Shown: positions 36,095 to 49,100, counted from the stretch's first letter. The stretch: 64,000 nt of DNA from Eudorina sp. 2006-703-Eu-15 (GCA_003117195.1 BDSI01000071.1:1-64000); one strand, 5' to 3'. A program made the numbers and translations. The notes: generated from the sequence alone by a model not told the origin.

Positions 36095-39000
36095 CCCGGC
36101 ATGTTCGCGTTTCGCTCGCTTCACCCCGCCCACTCACGTGGGTGGGGTCCTCGTCGTCGCTCACGCCCGCCCTGGCCCGGTCCCGTCCCGCCAGGAGATG
36201 AACGACTGGTTCAAGGAGATCCTGGCGATTGCGGTGTCCCCGGGGGTGCGCAGGGGCGGCGCGCCCGTGCCGCCCATCATCGACCACGCCGACCTGGAGG
36301 TGGGCGGGCCCCGAAGCACCGCCGGGGAACCCGGGGATTGTGGTCGGGCGAAGTAGGGCGTTGGTGGGGAGGGAGTGAACGCAAAAGTCAAGCGCAGAAC
36401 GAGCCCCCGCCCCGGTGTTTCAGGTAGGGGACCGGTTTTGCCATCTCCTGGGTTGAGTGCGGGTGACATCGCCACGGGCGGGCAGCACAGGGGCGGGCTG
36501 GACGCGGAGGCGCACTGGCGGGCTGCCGGCGTGTGGATTGCTGTCCTCCCGCGGAAGCGCTCGTGGTTGTGGTCGTGGCCGTGGTTGTGTGTGGACCACT
36601 TTGCACCAAGTGGGTACCAAGCGGGCGCGCCTCCCGCTTCGCTCCTCGGCTGGAGGCGTGCGCGCCCTGACAGCCTCGTCCCTCGTGCAACCCACCCACC
36701 CACTCACCCACCCGCCCATCAGGCCTTCCCCAAGCTGTCGTGGCTGGCCATTGAGAACCTGCTCGTGGTGCAAGACAGGTGGGGCGAGGGCAGCGGGGCA
36801 CCGCTCTCGTGTTGGGTGCGGAGGGCTGATTCTGCTGCTGCAGGCGAGTCCTGAGTGCGGGAGCCAAGGGGCAACGGGGTACGCCACGGCCCTCCCTCCT
36901 GCTTCGCGTCCCGTCCCGCGCGACATTGTTCCTCCGCGCGTGGCCGCTGCATGGGTCGGGGCCTGGGGCCCTCAGGCTGTCCGGCATTGACGTCCAGAGT
37001 ACGACAACAAGGCGATGCGCATACCCCGCGCTGCCGTACTGCAGCAGCACGTGCGGCATGCTCTCGAGGGCAGGCCTGCCCCAACCAGCAAGCACACCGT
37101 GGCCCTCCAGGAGGGGTGTCGCGGTGCCCCGTGTGCGCTAGAGCGCGCCGCACCTCCAGCGCTGCGATCGCGCGGTCTGTTGTGGAGTGGTTGGTAGTGT
37201 CGTTGGCCATCGTTAAGGCCCTTTTGTACGCTTGGCCTTGGAAGAGCAACCGTGCGCGCGCGCGTGTGTGTGTGTTCTTAAGCAGGCAGGACAGGAGTGC
37301 GTGACATGCGCGCGTGTCTGCGTGTTTGGAGAAGAGACCCGCCCGACCCAAACCAAGGACCGATATACTACGCAGTGGAAAGTAACACTCACCGAGGAAC
37401 AACCAGGTATCGTCGCGGAGACGACCGACGAAGGACGGACGGAAGGAGACGAGGGAGGGCCACCCATGCCGCGGCCTGTGTACATGTCCGTAGGGGCCGC
37501 CGCCGCGCACCTGCCCGGGGCGCCCGGCCACCCTTGCTCTCATCCTCCCTCCCTCTCTCCCTCCCTCCCAGCAGTGCAGTGTGAACATGTCTACGAATTT
37601 CCCATATGCCTCCCTCCCTCCCTCCCGCGGCCCTTGACCGCCGCTCACCGGGCGCCCTCAGGTACACGCACCCCGAGCGCAAGACGGGCTTCATCGGGGC
37701 GGACCACGGCGACCTGTGGCGGTACGACGGGTGCGCGAGATACGTCAACCGGGAGTCGGACATTGGCTTCAGCAACCCGCGCTTTGCGGCGGATTTCAGG
37801 TGCGCACCGGCGGCGGGGCTGGCAGGGCGGTTGTACAACTGGATAACCCACACGGACCCAAACGAACCCGCGGGTGTCGTGCCCTCCGCACCGGCGCTCC
37901 GCGGACCGCCTTCGCCCACCTGTTCGCGAACCGTCCCGGACCCTCGTGCGCACGCAGGGCCGCGGCGTACAAGCGCGCGGGGCTGCAGCCGCCGGTGGCG
38001 GGCTGGGAGGAGGGTGCGCCGCCGCCACCACCCGTCCCGGGCCACCCGCGCGTCATGACCCTGCTGCTGGCGCACGAAGACTACCCGGCGGTGAGTTTCG
38101 ATCCGCCTCGACCCGCCTCGCCCCGCCGGGGGGGTGGGCTCTTTTATCTGTTATGGGCTTCAATCCGCCGGGGCGATGTGCGGGGCGAGGGCCCCGGATG
38201 GGGCCGCGGGCTGGTGCGACAAGGAAACGGGTTCGAGGCCGCTGGCGCTGATGCTCTTCGACGTCGCAAGAAGAGGGGAAAAGGGGCACCTGCCTCTTCG
38301 GTGGGGTGGCCTCGCGGAGGCCGCCGCTGTGCTGCCCTGCCCTGCGAGCGGTAGCGCCGGTCTGTGTGTATCGCCGCTTGTGCCGTTTTTCACCGCGGCC
38401 GCGCGTGCGCATGCTCGCACCTGGGCTGTCGTTCTGCTGGCCGCCGCCGCAGGTGATGAACTGGGAGGAGGTGCAGGCGGTGCTGCGGAGGCTGGGTCGC
38501 GCGGCGGGGCTGGAGGTGCGGACCGTGACGCTGTCCACGGACGCGCCCTTCGCCTCGCACCTGGACACCTTTGCGAGGAGCACGGTGCTGGTGGGTCGGC
38601 ACGGTCCGCTGCTGGCGACCGCGCCGCTCATGCCGCCAGGTGCGCTCCCAGGTGGCGTCGAGCGCCCTCGGTGGTTGCGACGACGGCGATGTGCAACACG
38701 CGCGTTGTGCGAGCTGCAACACGCGCGTGCACGAATTTAGGGGCCACACCACGATAGTAGGTCTGACGTGATACCGTGCAGGGAAACAGTGTTGCCGAAA
38801 ACGCGTGCACGAAGGGGGGCGGTGGGCAATAGGCGAGATTGGGAGCGGCCAGCGGGGAAGTGGCGATGGAACAGATGGAAGGGCTCTCGACTTTTTCCGG
38901 GACGTTGCCAAACGTGGTGGCTTTGCTGCGTGTTTTCGGCGTCGAAGTCAAGGGGGTGCCTTTGCTGTCAGCTATCGACCCACCGGCCTTGCGGTGTTGC

Positions 39001-40631
39001 GGACCCCGGCGCGGTCACTCCTGTCGGCTGAATGCCTCTGCCCTGTAAAACTGAGCCTGGGTGCAGAGTGGGGTATTTAACGAAGGCGTCCGAGCCTCTG
39101 CATTGGAAAGTGGCCTGTCGTGCACGTGCGACGACAATGAAAGACTGTTTTTGATGGGCGTAGCTGAGGGCCACGAGGGCGCGGCATAGCCGCCTCCGGC
39201 GTGGTCAACTGTCTGTCATTCAGTCATTCAGTCGGTCGGTTCGGGAGGGTTTGGAGGGTGGAGGGGCGCGGAGGGGAATGGGGCGGACGCAGGCGTGTGT
39301 GGCGCCTTGACCTGTGAGCACCTGCGGTCGCACTTGCGCTTCGCATCGCAGGCTCCGCGATCTTCGAGCTGTTGCCGTACAAATGGGAGTGGCTGGGAAT
39401 CTCGAGGCTGTACTACAACATGACGCAGAGTGCAGGCGACCTGCACCACTTCGCCTGGCGCCCAACCGACCACCGCCTGGCGCACTACGACCACGAGAAC
39501 TACACGAGGTACGACATGCCAACACCATGATCCTTCCTTCCTTCATGTGCAAACATCCACAATGCGCACGCCCCCGTGCACATATTCAACAAAAGATGCG
39601 CTCGCCGCCTCACCTCACCTTAGCTGAGCTGCGTGCGAGCACGTCACATTCAGACCCCAGGCACCGCGCGCCTGCTGCCAGAACTCCCCGGCTCAAGCCA
39701 GGGTGGCTGAGCGTGTCGTGCCGCAAACGCGTGTATCGCTGCGGCTCCTTCACACGGACATGGCGCAGCCAGCTCAGCTGCAGCCGGCTTCCGCGGCTGC
39801 CGTCCACAGCATCCCGCCGCCTGGCCCACGCGCCCCGGTTCCCCGCCGTCGCCGCCCTCCCCTGCGTCGTCCGGCCCCCCGTGCCCCCCTGCCCAGGTAT
39901 CACACGTGGACGCCGGAGGAGTGCAGCGCCCGGGAGTGCCTCATGGTGCACGCGCGTGCGGGGCTCACCGTGAACCTAACGGTGGGGCCGTGTGTCATAT
40001 GGGCGCTGCGGGTCGGATGGGGCTCGAATATGAATGGGGTTGGGGTCGGGGTCGGGATCAGGGTCGAATCGGAATGGGGTTGGGGTCGGGGTCAGGATCG
40101 GGATCACGGTCGAATCGGAATGGGGTTGGGGTCGGGTCGTGGGACCGGATTACGATGCACGCAGATGGCGGGGAGATGGGATGGGCCTCCGAGCATGCAA
40201 CGGGGCATTCGCCCCCGGTGCCTGAAGCAGCAACGGACCTGCCCATGTGTCTTCGTGCATGGAGGAGTTGCTGCCCGGTGAGGATGTCCCCTCAGCGGAC
40301 AGGGCCACACGACCGGGGGCGGCCCGTCTTGGGGCCATGTGCCCCGCTTCCTTCCCGCTTCCTTCCCGCGCGCGCATCACCTCAAGGGTCAGCTGACGTG
40401 CTGCTGTCAACCGTGACAGTCTACCGTGTATCATGCGTTGGTGTACAGCTGCAGTGCAGCTGTTTGGTTTTGCATTCCATTGTAACCGCCGATCGCTGCC
40501 CGCCCTGTTTCGCTTCGGGCCTCTGTTCCCCTTCCCAGGAGCTGGAGGACCTGGTCAGCGCCAAGCTGCCTGAGATCATAGCGGGCAAGGGGGTGCAGGA
40601 GCTGCGGGAGTCCTGGCCCAAGGCCGTGTAA
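34889..40631 (+). CDS. Family-61-type glycosyltransferase, type II membrane protein (9 exons, 551 aa)
   Basis: Exons 34889-35590, 36195-36299, 36723-36778, 37662-37799, 37958-38090, 38453-38639, 39352-39508, 39897-39981, 40539-40631; all phases agree. GT61 enzymes (plant beta-1,2-xylosyltransferase, animal EOGT) add sugars to glycoproteins or polysaccharides in the ER/Golgi lumen. Visible: a basic start MRSRRHH followed by the hydrophobic anchor STAVLALALVLGHLTIPHF (residues ~8-27), NITAF and NNTS N-glycosylation sequons, GHWAEIMLTTFSVL, and in exon 6 the diagnostic LVGRHGPLLATAPLMPPGSA before FELLPYKWEW. This occupies the place of the usual HGAGLTN..MPPG loop but lacks GAGL. The C-terminal helix LEDLVSAKLPEIIAG closes the protein. 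ATG 34889 is the first ATG of the frame and fits the anchor. A TGTAA overlaps the stop codon. The acceptor sugar is unknown. Confidence 0.87.
35940..36092 (-). repeat. Dispersed GGAGTGC..GACATGCAAGG element joined to a (CA)n tract
   Basis: The minus strand reads (GT)~42, then GGATACGTTCGTCG.., then CTGGAGTGCATGTCTTGCAA and GGGGCATAGCTGCG. The order, GT tract followed by the element core, is the same as at 37255-37310 and 52740-52800. Lies in glycosyltransferase intron 1. Confidence 0.8.
37255..37312 (+). repeat. GT tract plus GGAGTGCGTGACATGC element
   Basis: GCGTGTGTGTGTGTTCTTAA, then GCAGGCAGGACAGGAGTGCG, then TGACATGCG. The AAGCAGGCAGRACAGG part matches the minus strand at 52765-52790 almost exactly. 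In glycosyltransferase intron 3. Confidence 0.85.
37570..37616 (+). repeat. 48-bp intronic element, degenerate copy in glycosyltransferase intron 3
   Basis: CAGCAGTGCAGTGTGAACAT then GTCTACGAATTTCCCATATG. It lacks the leading CTCTGG but keeps spacing and the rest. Sense to the gene; ends about 46 nt before the acceptor of exon 4 (37662). Confidence 0.8.
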
Positions 40632-43126
40632 TGCAATCCTTGTGTTACAGCAGCCGCTGCGCCAACAACACCAACCACCGCAGGCAGTCGCGGCGCCTGG
40701 CGCTGCGGTGGGTCCAAGCACCCCCGGGCCGCAAAGTGTAGGTCCCATGCGTCCATGCGGTACCCCGGGGACCTGCCCTCGTCAGCACGGAGGCGTTCGT
40801 GACACCGGGCTCGCCCTGAGGTGGCGCGCAGGCGGATGGGGCCCGGGCTTTCGGTCCACGAGTTGGGCGCGTTCCATGACTTGTGAATATACATCTCGAC
40901 GTCTATTACGCGGATTGAGCGGTGCAGGGGCGAGCGCGCGAGCAGATTTACAGCAGACAGGCAACGAGGCAAGTGCCGTGACGCGGCGGTTTCTGTGCGA
41001 CGGCGTTCTTTGCAGACGTGCGCCAGGCGTTGCGCATGGGTTTCGGGTGGGGCGTCAGGCGTCGGGGGATGCGTTCCGTTGGTCGGGTAGGTAGGTAGGT
41101 AGGTAGGTAGATAGGCGGGGATTACTGGTTGCATGTAGTTGTGACCCTGAGGAACGGTTACCCTAGCAGAGTTACCAGGTCACGCACTTCGGGCGTCCCT
41201 TGCACACGTGTTCTCTGTTGCAGCAGGCGGCGCCCGACTGGCGACTGCCGCCTCTCGATCGGCGCATGTGGGATACCGGGTGGTAGGGGGCCGTCGGGTG
41301 TGCAGGCGGAAGACGCGCAGGCAACCAGGCTGCCACCTCCGGGGCTGGGAAGCGCGCAAGTGGAAGGAACCAGTCGGCACGTGGGCCCACCGAGGCCACA
41401 CACACAGAAATGTCCAGGTCGCACTGGCTGCCGCCACGCAAGTGGAGTACTGACTGCTCTTGAAGACTGCAAGATTGTCTGCGGGGGGAGTCAGGAGAGG
41501 ATGGCGAGCACGCGGCCGCCCGGCGGCATGGCCATGCGAGTCGGGCGGGATCCATCCATTGTGCATCCATTGGCGATTTCCCTCCGTTGGGCAGGCTTGC
41601 GTGCGACGCTCCGCACCACGTGCGAGAGGAGTGGACTGGGTGCATGCGCTTCAAGCACCTTGGCGACCAGGGCTGACCGCGCGGCTGGTCCGCTGTCATC
41701 CTGTCAAGCGTGTCGCGTGGGTGAGCGACTGCGCGTGGCAGGTGTAGCAGGGTGCTCACCCGGAGGAGCTGGCTCTTTTGCCACGTGCTCACGTTGCTCG
41801 TGGCGGCCGCGTCACGGGGTGGGGGTGGTGCATTTGGGTTTGCATTCTCGGATCATCTCAGGCTACCGCATATCGTTCTGGCCCACCGTGAGGACACTAT
41901 TCGACACGACAACAACAGATTGCGACATCGGCCGAGGTCTAGGCGCTTGCCGTGCAACCACATACACCCCTGCAAAGGATGCGTCACAGGGGTTATGCCC
42001 TGATAGCCAGATTGTGTAGTGGGTGTGTCGCTGGCGCACGAATGTTTCCGTCGGGGCGGGTGAGCTAGGGTGTGCTCCCGGGCAGTCCCGGGTTACGGTC
42101 GGCGGCGGTCGTCGTCTCTTGTGGATGTGCAGGTAGGGATGACATCTCAACCCATCCCCGTCCCCTCACCGCCGTGTGATTAGGCGGGTCTGGCGCGGTT
42201 TCCAGGAGAGGCAATCCTGGCGCGCTGGTCACCTGGTGTAGTGGCCGGTATGGCTGCGTGACCCCCCCCGCGGGTGATGGAGGATGGGTGCGCAGTCCTT
42301 GGTAGGGGTTGATGAGACGAGGCACCTAAGAGCTATCTGGGCCCGTTGGAACACCCGGTCTGGGTACGGGTCCACCTTGTAACGGTTACATAGCTATCTC
42401 GCGACTTGGATGTTGCAGTGTCGGACAGCGACGCGACTTCATATGCTATGAGGACAGCAGTTCCTGCCACAGTGCCAGGGCCGTGTGGCGGTGTGTTTTG
42501 TCAGGTTTCGTTCGTCTGTATGCAAGCAGCCTGTCGTTTGCAGAATGCAATGTAGCGAATCTCCCTGTGGTATGTGCCGACAAAGATTTCCAAGTCACAT
42601 TAAGGAAGCTTTGCGCTTGAAGGCGACTCACGAAGACTGGTCAGCGGAAAACGAGCAGCCAGTCGCTATGCTTGCAAAGGACCATGCGAATTTCTCTGTA
42701 GATTAAAACTTGATGACGGCTATATATGCTCTCATGATGCCATCCGGCTCAAAGCTGCTCCAGCTCTCGACTTCTACGGCCTTGTCACACCAGCAGGACG
42801 ACGGTTGTACTTCCAACCGAAGCTAGTGTGCCGACACCGTTAAGGTTACTGCCGACATGATGACTGACGTCCTCAATCTACAGTGTAGATGCGTTACAAA
42901 AATTGACCTTTTCGGGCGATCACTACGCTGTGCTTGTTATGTGGCTGTACCTATTCTGTTCTTGGCTTTTGTACGTATCAGGACGTTCAAGGAAGGCTCA
43001 TACTAGAGTCTGACGAAACATAATTCTTTACTGTGATTGACACGCTGAATTGCACGGTTTTTACCAGTTCTGGTACACGAAGGCGCCGGGAAGCTCGAGC
43101 AGACGCATACGTGCTGGAGCTACAAT
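40632..43126. other. Intergenic stretch between glycosyltransferase and armadillo genes
   Basis: No exon supported. Contains a (GTAG)n run at 41088-41112, a repeat end at 42335-42395, and an AT-richer block from about 42400 that probably includes the armadillo gene promoter and 5' UTR. Confidence 0.5.
42335..42395 (+). repeat. GGGCCCGTTGGAACACCCGG repeat end
   Basis: ATCTGGGCCCGTTGGAACAC .. CCACCTTGTAACGGTTAC closely matches 63040-63096 (GGGCCCGTTGGACCGCCCGG .. CCACCTTATAACGGTTAC). Two copies 20.7 kb apart, same strand; could be the terminus of a mobile element. Confidence 0.7.
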
Positions 43127-46100
43127 ATGGGCTGTGGCAGCAGTGTAGCGAGACCGCCAGGTAGGGATTCGCCATGCATCTGTGCCTATCCCACACGACG
43201 TGCGTGATAACCCGACAGCTCGCGCAGTAGTAGTAATAGTACACCATTTTGCCACGAAACCTTTCCTCTTACAGACCCGCCAAATGCAAAGGCGTCAACG
43301 CCGACTGCGCCGGTGAAAACCGCTGGTACGTGCGGAGCGTGAATACCTCGCAGCATCCCCATCCACACCTTAGAACGCCTGCGGAAGCTTACACCTCACA
43401 ATTAAATGAGGTAATCCACGGTGTCTTACTCCCAACATCTATAATTTTGAGCTGTCATTTTCTTACACGTTTATCCCCTACGGCGCCCCTCTTTCCCCTC
43501 CTTTTTGCATCCCACTTCCCCAGGGGCTTTCACCCCTCCCACACCACCCTCGCCCCAGCCCTCGGGAGGAGGGGGTTCGCCGGGCGGCGTACAGGACCCC
43601 CCTAGACCCACATCCGCGCGTAACAGCGCATCGACCCCGACTGGCGGCCTGCCCCCCGCCGCCTCAAAGTCTGGATCCGCATCCGGATCCGTCCGCGAGG
43701 CCGCGCCCTCCGCCCCCTCGGCCTCCGCCCCGCGGGGGGATCCGGAGACGCCGCAGGTACTGGTTTCGGAGCGGAGGAAAGCCGCGCTTCCCCCGGAGGG
43801 TGCAGACTGCAGAGGGATTGGGGTGGTGGCGGAAGGAGGCTGTAGGCGGCTGTGAGTCTGTCCCGGGAGAACCGAGCCGCGAGACGATCTGTGACATGCC
43901 CGACAGACGTTTTCGTGTGTGGCCAGTTGGAGAGAGGGAGAGAGGGAGCCCGGCGGGAAGGTCCCCGGCAGGGCAAGGGGGAGGGGTATTGGAAATTGGA
44001 AGACATATCCATACTGCGCTGCAAGGGGGAGGGGTATAAATAATTGGTAGACATATCCATACTGCCCTGCAAGGGGGAGGGGTATAAATAATTGGTAGAC
44101 ATATCCATACTGCCCTGCAAGGGGGAGGGGTATAAATAATTGGTAGACATATCCATACTGCGCTGCAAGGGGGAGAGGGGAAAGGGGGAACCGCATCGGT
44201 GGCGGCCGCGGCAGTGGAGGGGTGGGTGGGTTTGCGGCGTCGGAAGCTCCAGGGACGCCAACGAGCCAGCCAGGCCTGGTCCCCCCCTGGAGCGCCCTCG
44301 AGGAGCACCGCCTCTGCCCATCCCCGACCGCTGAGCTCATCCTCTCACGCGTTCCCCCGCTGCCATGGAAGGAGCCGACCCCGCCCCACCCCCACGCCGC
44401 CCTCGAACGCCGCCGCGCCACCTCACCCCTATGTCCCAACTCACCCGCGGGGCGCATCGTCATCCCCCCTCCCCCATGCCCCCGGGGAGCCGTATGTCTT
44501 GCCAAATATCTTCACCCTCCTCTGCCCCCATCACCACCACCACCACCACCACCACCACAACCCACCACCACGGGTATTCCCTCTTAACCACCACCACTGC
44601 CACCTCGGGCCTCTTTATGGCATTGCAAGACAGCGAAAGCGCGCGCGGAAGGGTACATCAACCCACCAGGCCCTCTCCCTCTCCCTCCAGGGGTTATCTC
44701 TTACCTGCTACCTGCACTGTGCCCCCTCTCCCTCCCTCTCCCTCTCCCTCACACACACTCCCACGCACCCACCCAGGATGAGCCCCGCGACCCCGCGCGC
44801 GACCTGACCAGCATCCTGGCCCAGCGGCTGGAGGCCCTCAAGCGTGCGGAGGCGGACGCGGAGGCGGAGGAGGCGGAGCGGCAGGCGCACATGCTGCAGC
44901 GCCAGATGTCGCAGGCGGTGGCGCAGCGGCAGGCCTCGATGGCACCACAGCGGCTGCCGTCCCTGGCGCAGCGGCAGCCGTCGTCGGCGCAGCGGCCGCA
45001 GTCGCAGGCGGCTTCCCGGTCCCCGTCGTCCAGACGGCGGAACACGGCCATGGGCATGGGTGGGGGCGGCGGTGGGGGTGGGGGCGGCGGTGGCGGCAGC
45101 CTTGAGGAGCAGTTGGCGGCGCTCACCCGCGGGGGCCAGGAGAGGTTCGAGGAGCTGATGAGGGACCTGATGGCCCAACACACGCAGGTGCGGGGGGGTT
45201 TGGGAGGGTGGGTGGGTGGGGTTGGGAGGGTGGGGTTGGGAGGGTGGGTGGGTGGGGTTGGGAGGGTGGGTGGGTGGGTGGGTGGGGTGGGTGGCTGGGG
45301 TGGGTGGCTGGGGTGGGGGAAGGGGGAAAGGGTGGGGAGGTGGGTTGGGTGGTTAAATTGAAAAAAGAAATAAACCCGAAGAACGAACACAGGCACACCC
45401 AGAACAACTCAGTATACTTACGTGAGGTACCTGCATAGCAATAAAAGTATGGAGACTGCGCGCAGGCGCGTGGCGGCGCGGCCGCGCTGCCGCCGGTGCA
45501 GTAGCAAGCAAAGTGCTTACCCGACCCAACCCGAAAAGAACAGATACTTTACCGACCTGTGGTTGTACAAGAGGCAGCCGCGCCGCGAGCGACGTCCGAG
45601 GTCACGGCGATGCAGGGAGGGAAGCCGGGCAACGGGGTAGGGTGGGTGGGTCGGGTGCGAGAGGATGGGTCGGGTCTGTCGGGTGGGGTCCCTCCGCGAC
45701 CCCGCCCCCGGGCTGGGGAGAACCTGCCCCCGGCCTCCCCGACCTCCCCCCGCATCGGTTCCCCAATCCTTACCCCCCCAGGTGCTACTGCCCAGTGAGC
45801 CCACCCCGGTCAACCCCGAGGACACCGCAGCCCTCACCGCAGTGTCAGGCTGTAGCAACGACCAGGCGACTCGGTTCCTCGAATCCCTGGCTGTAGCACG
45901 TGCGGCCGCGGACGCGTTGCGCGCCGCCGAGGCGGCGGCGGCGGCGGCGGCGGCGCAGCCGCCGGCGGCGGACGGCGAGCGGCCGATTGCAGCCGACGCG
46001 GCCAGCGACGCGGCGGCGGCGGCCGCGGCGGTGGGCGCTGCCTCTGTGCCGGCGCCGGGTGCGGGCGCTGGTGCCCCGGCTCCCGTCCCCGGCCCCACCC

Positions 46101-49100
46101 CCCAGCAGGTCACCCGGCAGCTGGGGGCCCTGGCGGGGCTGGTCAACGACTACCCGGGGCTGAGGACGGCGGCCATGGCGCGAGGTAGGGGTGTGGACCC
46201 TATGGAGCTGCGACCAGCACCCGGCCTCTGCATCCCACCGCCGCCGCCACCTTTCCTTCCCCTGGCCTGGCATACCGCATACTCGGCATACGGTACCTCT
46301 TGAACTGCACTCCCCGCCTCCACGCCCGACCTTCGACGCCCTCTCACCGCCGCCGCCTGCTCGCCTTCTCGCCCGCCGTACCCTCCCTCCACCTCGCCAT
46401 ACAGACGCCGCAGCCCCCCTGACCCACATCCTGCTCCACCACGCGGAGAAGGCCGCCGCCGCCAACGCCGGCCTCGTGCTGTCGTCCCTCGCCTCCGGGC
46501 CCCCGCCGCACAAGAACGCCCTCATCGCCGCCGGCGTCGTGTACAGCCTCCTGACGGCCGCCCGCGGTGGTACGGCAGCCGCGCGCGCCAGCGGCGGCGG
46601 CGACGCCGCCGCCAGCGTCGCCGCCAACGCCTGCAGCGCGCTGGGCAACCTGGCGACGGCGCACCTCGCCGGCGCGGCCGCCATCGCCGCCGGCGGCGGC
46701 GTCGAGACGCTGGTGGGCCTCGTCGGCGTCGGCAACCCGGCGAACATCCGTACGAACGCCGCCGGCGTGCTCGTACAGCTGACGGCGACGAACGAGTCGT
46801 ACCGCGCGGCGGTGGTGGCGGCGGGCGGCGTGCCGGCGCTGGCGGCGGGGATGCTGCGGGGGCCGGAGGCGCCGGCGTGCAATGCCGTGACGGCGCTGTT
46901 CAATTTGGCGGCGCTGACGCCTCCCAACCTGCGGCCCGCGATGGCGGCGACGGCGGGGCCCCTGGCGGTAGGGTGGGGGGGGCAAGGGGGGGGGTCAGGG
47001 CGGGGGACCCTATGTGGTGGGAGGTCCAGAGGGGGGGGGTGTCGGAGGGTGGTGCACGTGTGTGTGGGGAGCGGAGGGGGGAGACAAGGGAGGTCGGGTT
47101 TGGAATGTACGGCATTTTACCGTGCATGGGGAAGGTGTGACGGCGGTGTGACGGCGGTGTCGAGGCGGCGCTCCAGGACGGTGCCTGAGGGGGGAGGAGG
47201 GGCTGCCGGCGGCCCCCAAGGGCGCCGTCATGCCGAGGCGCAGCGCAGTGCAGTGCAGTGCAGTGCAGTGCAGCGGTGTGCCACCCGTTCGACAATTCAA
47301 CATTGAAACGAACTTTCAACATGTCAAGGAATAGATAGCATACCAACGAGTACCAACGAGTTCTCCAGTTCCGGTCTCTTTCATCGTCGTCCTTACCCGC
47401 GGGGTGTCTCCCCCCCGTCCTATACCCCCCTCGCCGTTTCCCTCCCCGCCTTCCTCCCCTTCCAGGTGGTCCAGCAGCTGCTCTGCTGCATGTCGGGCCG
47501 CAACGCCGCCGGCAGCGCCGAAGAGTCCGTCGCCGCCGCCGCCAGCGCCCGCATCAACGCCTCCGCCGTACTCCTGGAGCTCTGCAAGGACCCGTCGGCG
47601 GCGCCGCTGCTGGCGGAGCCGTCGCTGGCGGTGCCGACGGCGCTGGCGGCGCTGGCGGCGGGGCGCCTGCCCCCGCCGCCGCCGCCGCCGGCGGCCGCCG
47701 CCGCCGCCGCCGCCGCCGCGGCGGACGACATCCTGACGGGCGGTGTGGATCTGCTGTACCCGGTCCCGGCTGTGGTTCGCGGCAACTCGCTGTTGGGGCT
47801 TATGGCCCTGGCGCGCCAGGGTCCCTCAATGCAGCTGGAGCTGGGGCGGTGCGGGGCGCTGGGGACGCTGCTGGGGCTGCTGGAGCCTGGCCAGGACCCG
47901 GCCATGCAGGTAGGGGTAGGGGCAGGGGTAGGGGCAGGGGCAGGGGCAGGGGCAGGGCAGGGGCAGGGGCAGGGGCAGGGGCAGGGCAGGGGCAGGGGCA
48001 GGGGCAGGGGCAGGGGCAGGGGCAGGGGCAGGGGCAGGGGCAGGGGCAGGGGCAGGGGCAGGGCAGGGGCAGGGGCAGGGGCAGGGGCAGGGGCAGGGGC
48101 AGGCGCAGGGGCAGGGTGCGCGATGTGCAAAGGGGCACGGCAGTACACCGAAGATGGCCGTGTGCCCCACAACTGGCCCGGCCTCAGCCCGTAAGAACAC
48201 ACTGAGCGATATACAAGATAATAAAGATACAAAATAGCGGGTTACGTAATCTGTGAGGTGCATTCATTGTCAGTGACATACATCAAGAAGCGATCCATGC
48301 AGGGGTGTGGGTGTGTTCGTGTGCAGAAATAAAACCCTCCCGACCGAACCCAGGTGCAGATTCACTTACCATATAAAGTGCATGCATAGACTTACCATAC
48401 GTAGTGCGTATGTGCGTGTAGACCATTAGCCGTCCGGGCCGTCCTCAGCTTGCTGGCGCCGCGGTCGTCGTCGTGCCAATACACACACGCCTCCCGAACC
48501 CCTCCCCGGCCCACACTTCCCCGTCTTGCCCCTTCCCCCGCTCTCCCCCGCCCTCCCCCGGCCGCCATCCCAGGTCAACTCCGCCAACGCCATCTGCTCC
48601 CTGGCCGCCGCCAACACGGACATCCACGCCGCGCTGGTGGCCGCCAACTGTGTGCCGCTGCTGGCGGGGCTGCTGCTTAAGGGAGGTGAGAGCTGGGCCG
48701 GGGAGGGGGTTAAATTGAAAAAGGAAATAAACCCGAAGAACGAAGCCGGGGAGGGGGAGGGGCGGGAGGGCGGGAGGGCCTTCGGGGGCGGGGGCGCCAG
48801 GCCGTCGGGTGAAGTCTTACAGAGGGGGTTCGGGGAGGAAGGGGGAGCGGCGGGGGGTCAGGAGCAGGAGCGGGACATGGAAGGGTTCCCCGGGGCGGGC
48901 TTACCTGGGGGGGGGGCCCGAGCCAGCCGTTACGACTGCCGCTGTTGCCGCTGCGGCCGCTACGATTGCTGCCTCCGCCACTGCGGTCGCTACGGCTAGG
49001 ACTGTGGGGCTGCGGCGGCGGCGGCCATTGCCACTGCTGTTGCGGCTGATGCCGCTGCTAATGCCGCTGTTAATATGCTGCTGCCGCCACTGCCGATGCC

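Noticed and set aside
43471..44505. 344-codon minus-strand frame with repeated QLFIPLPLAGQYGYVY
   Set aside because: The repeats are the translated 48-bp tandem units; no start context, and they overlap an armadillo exon and intron.
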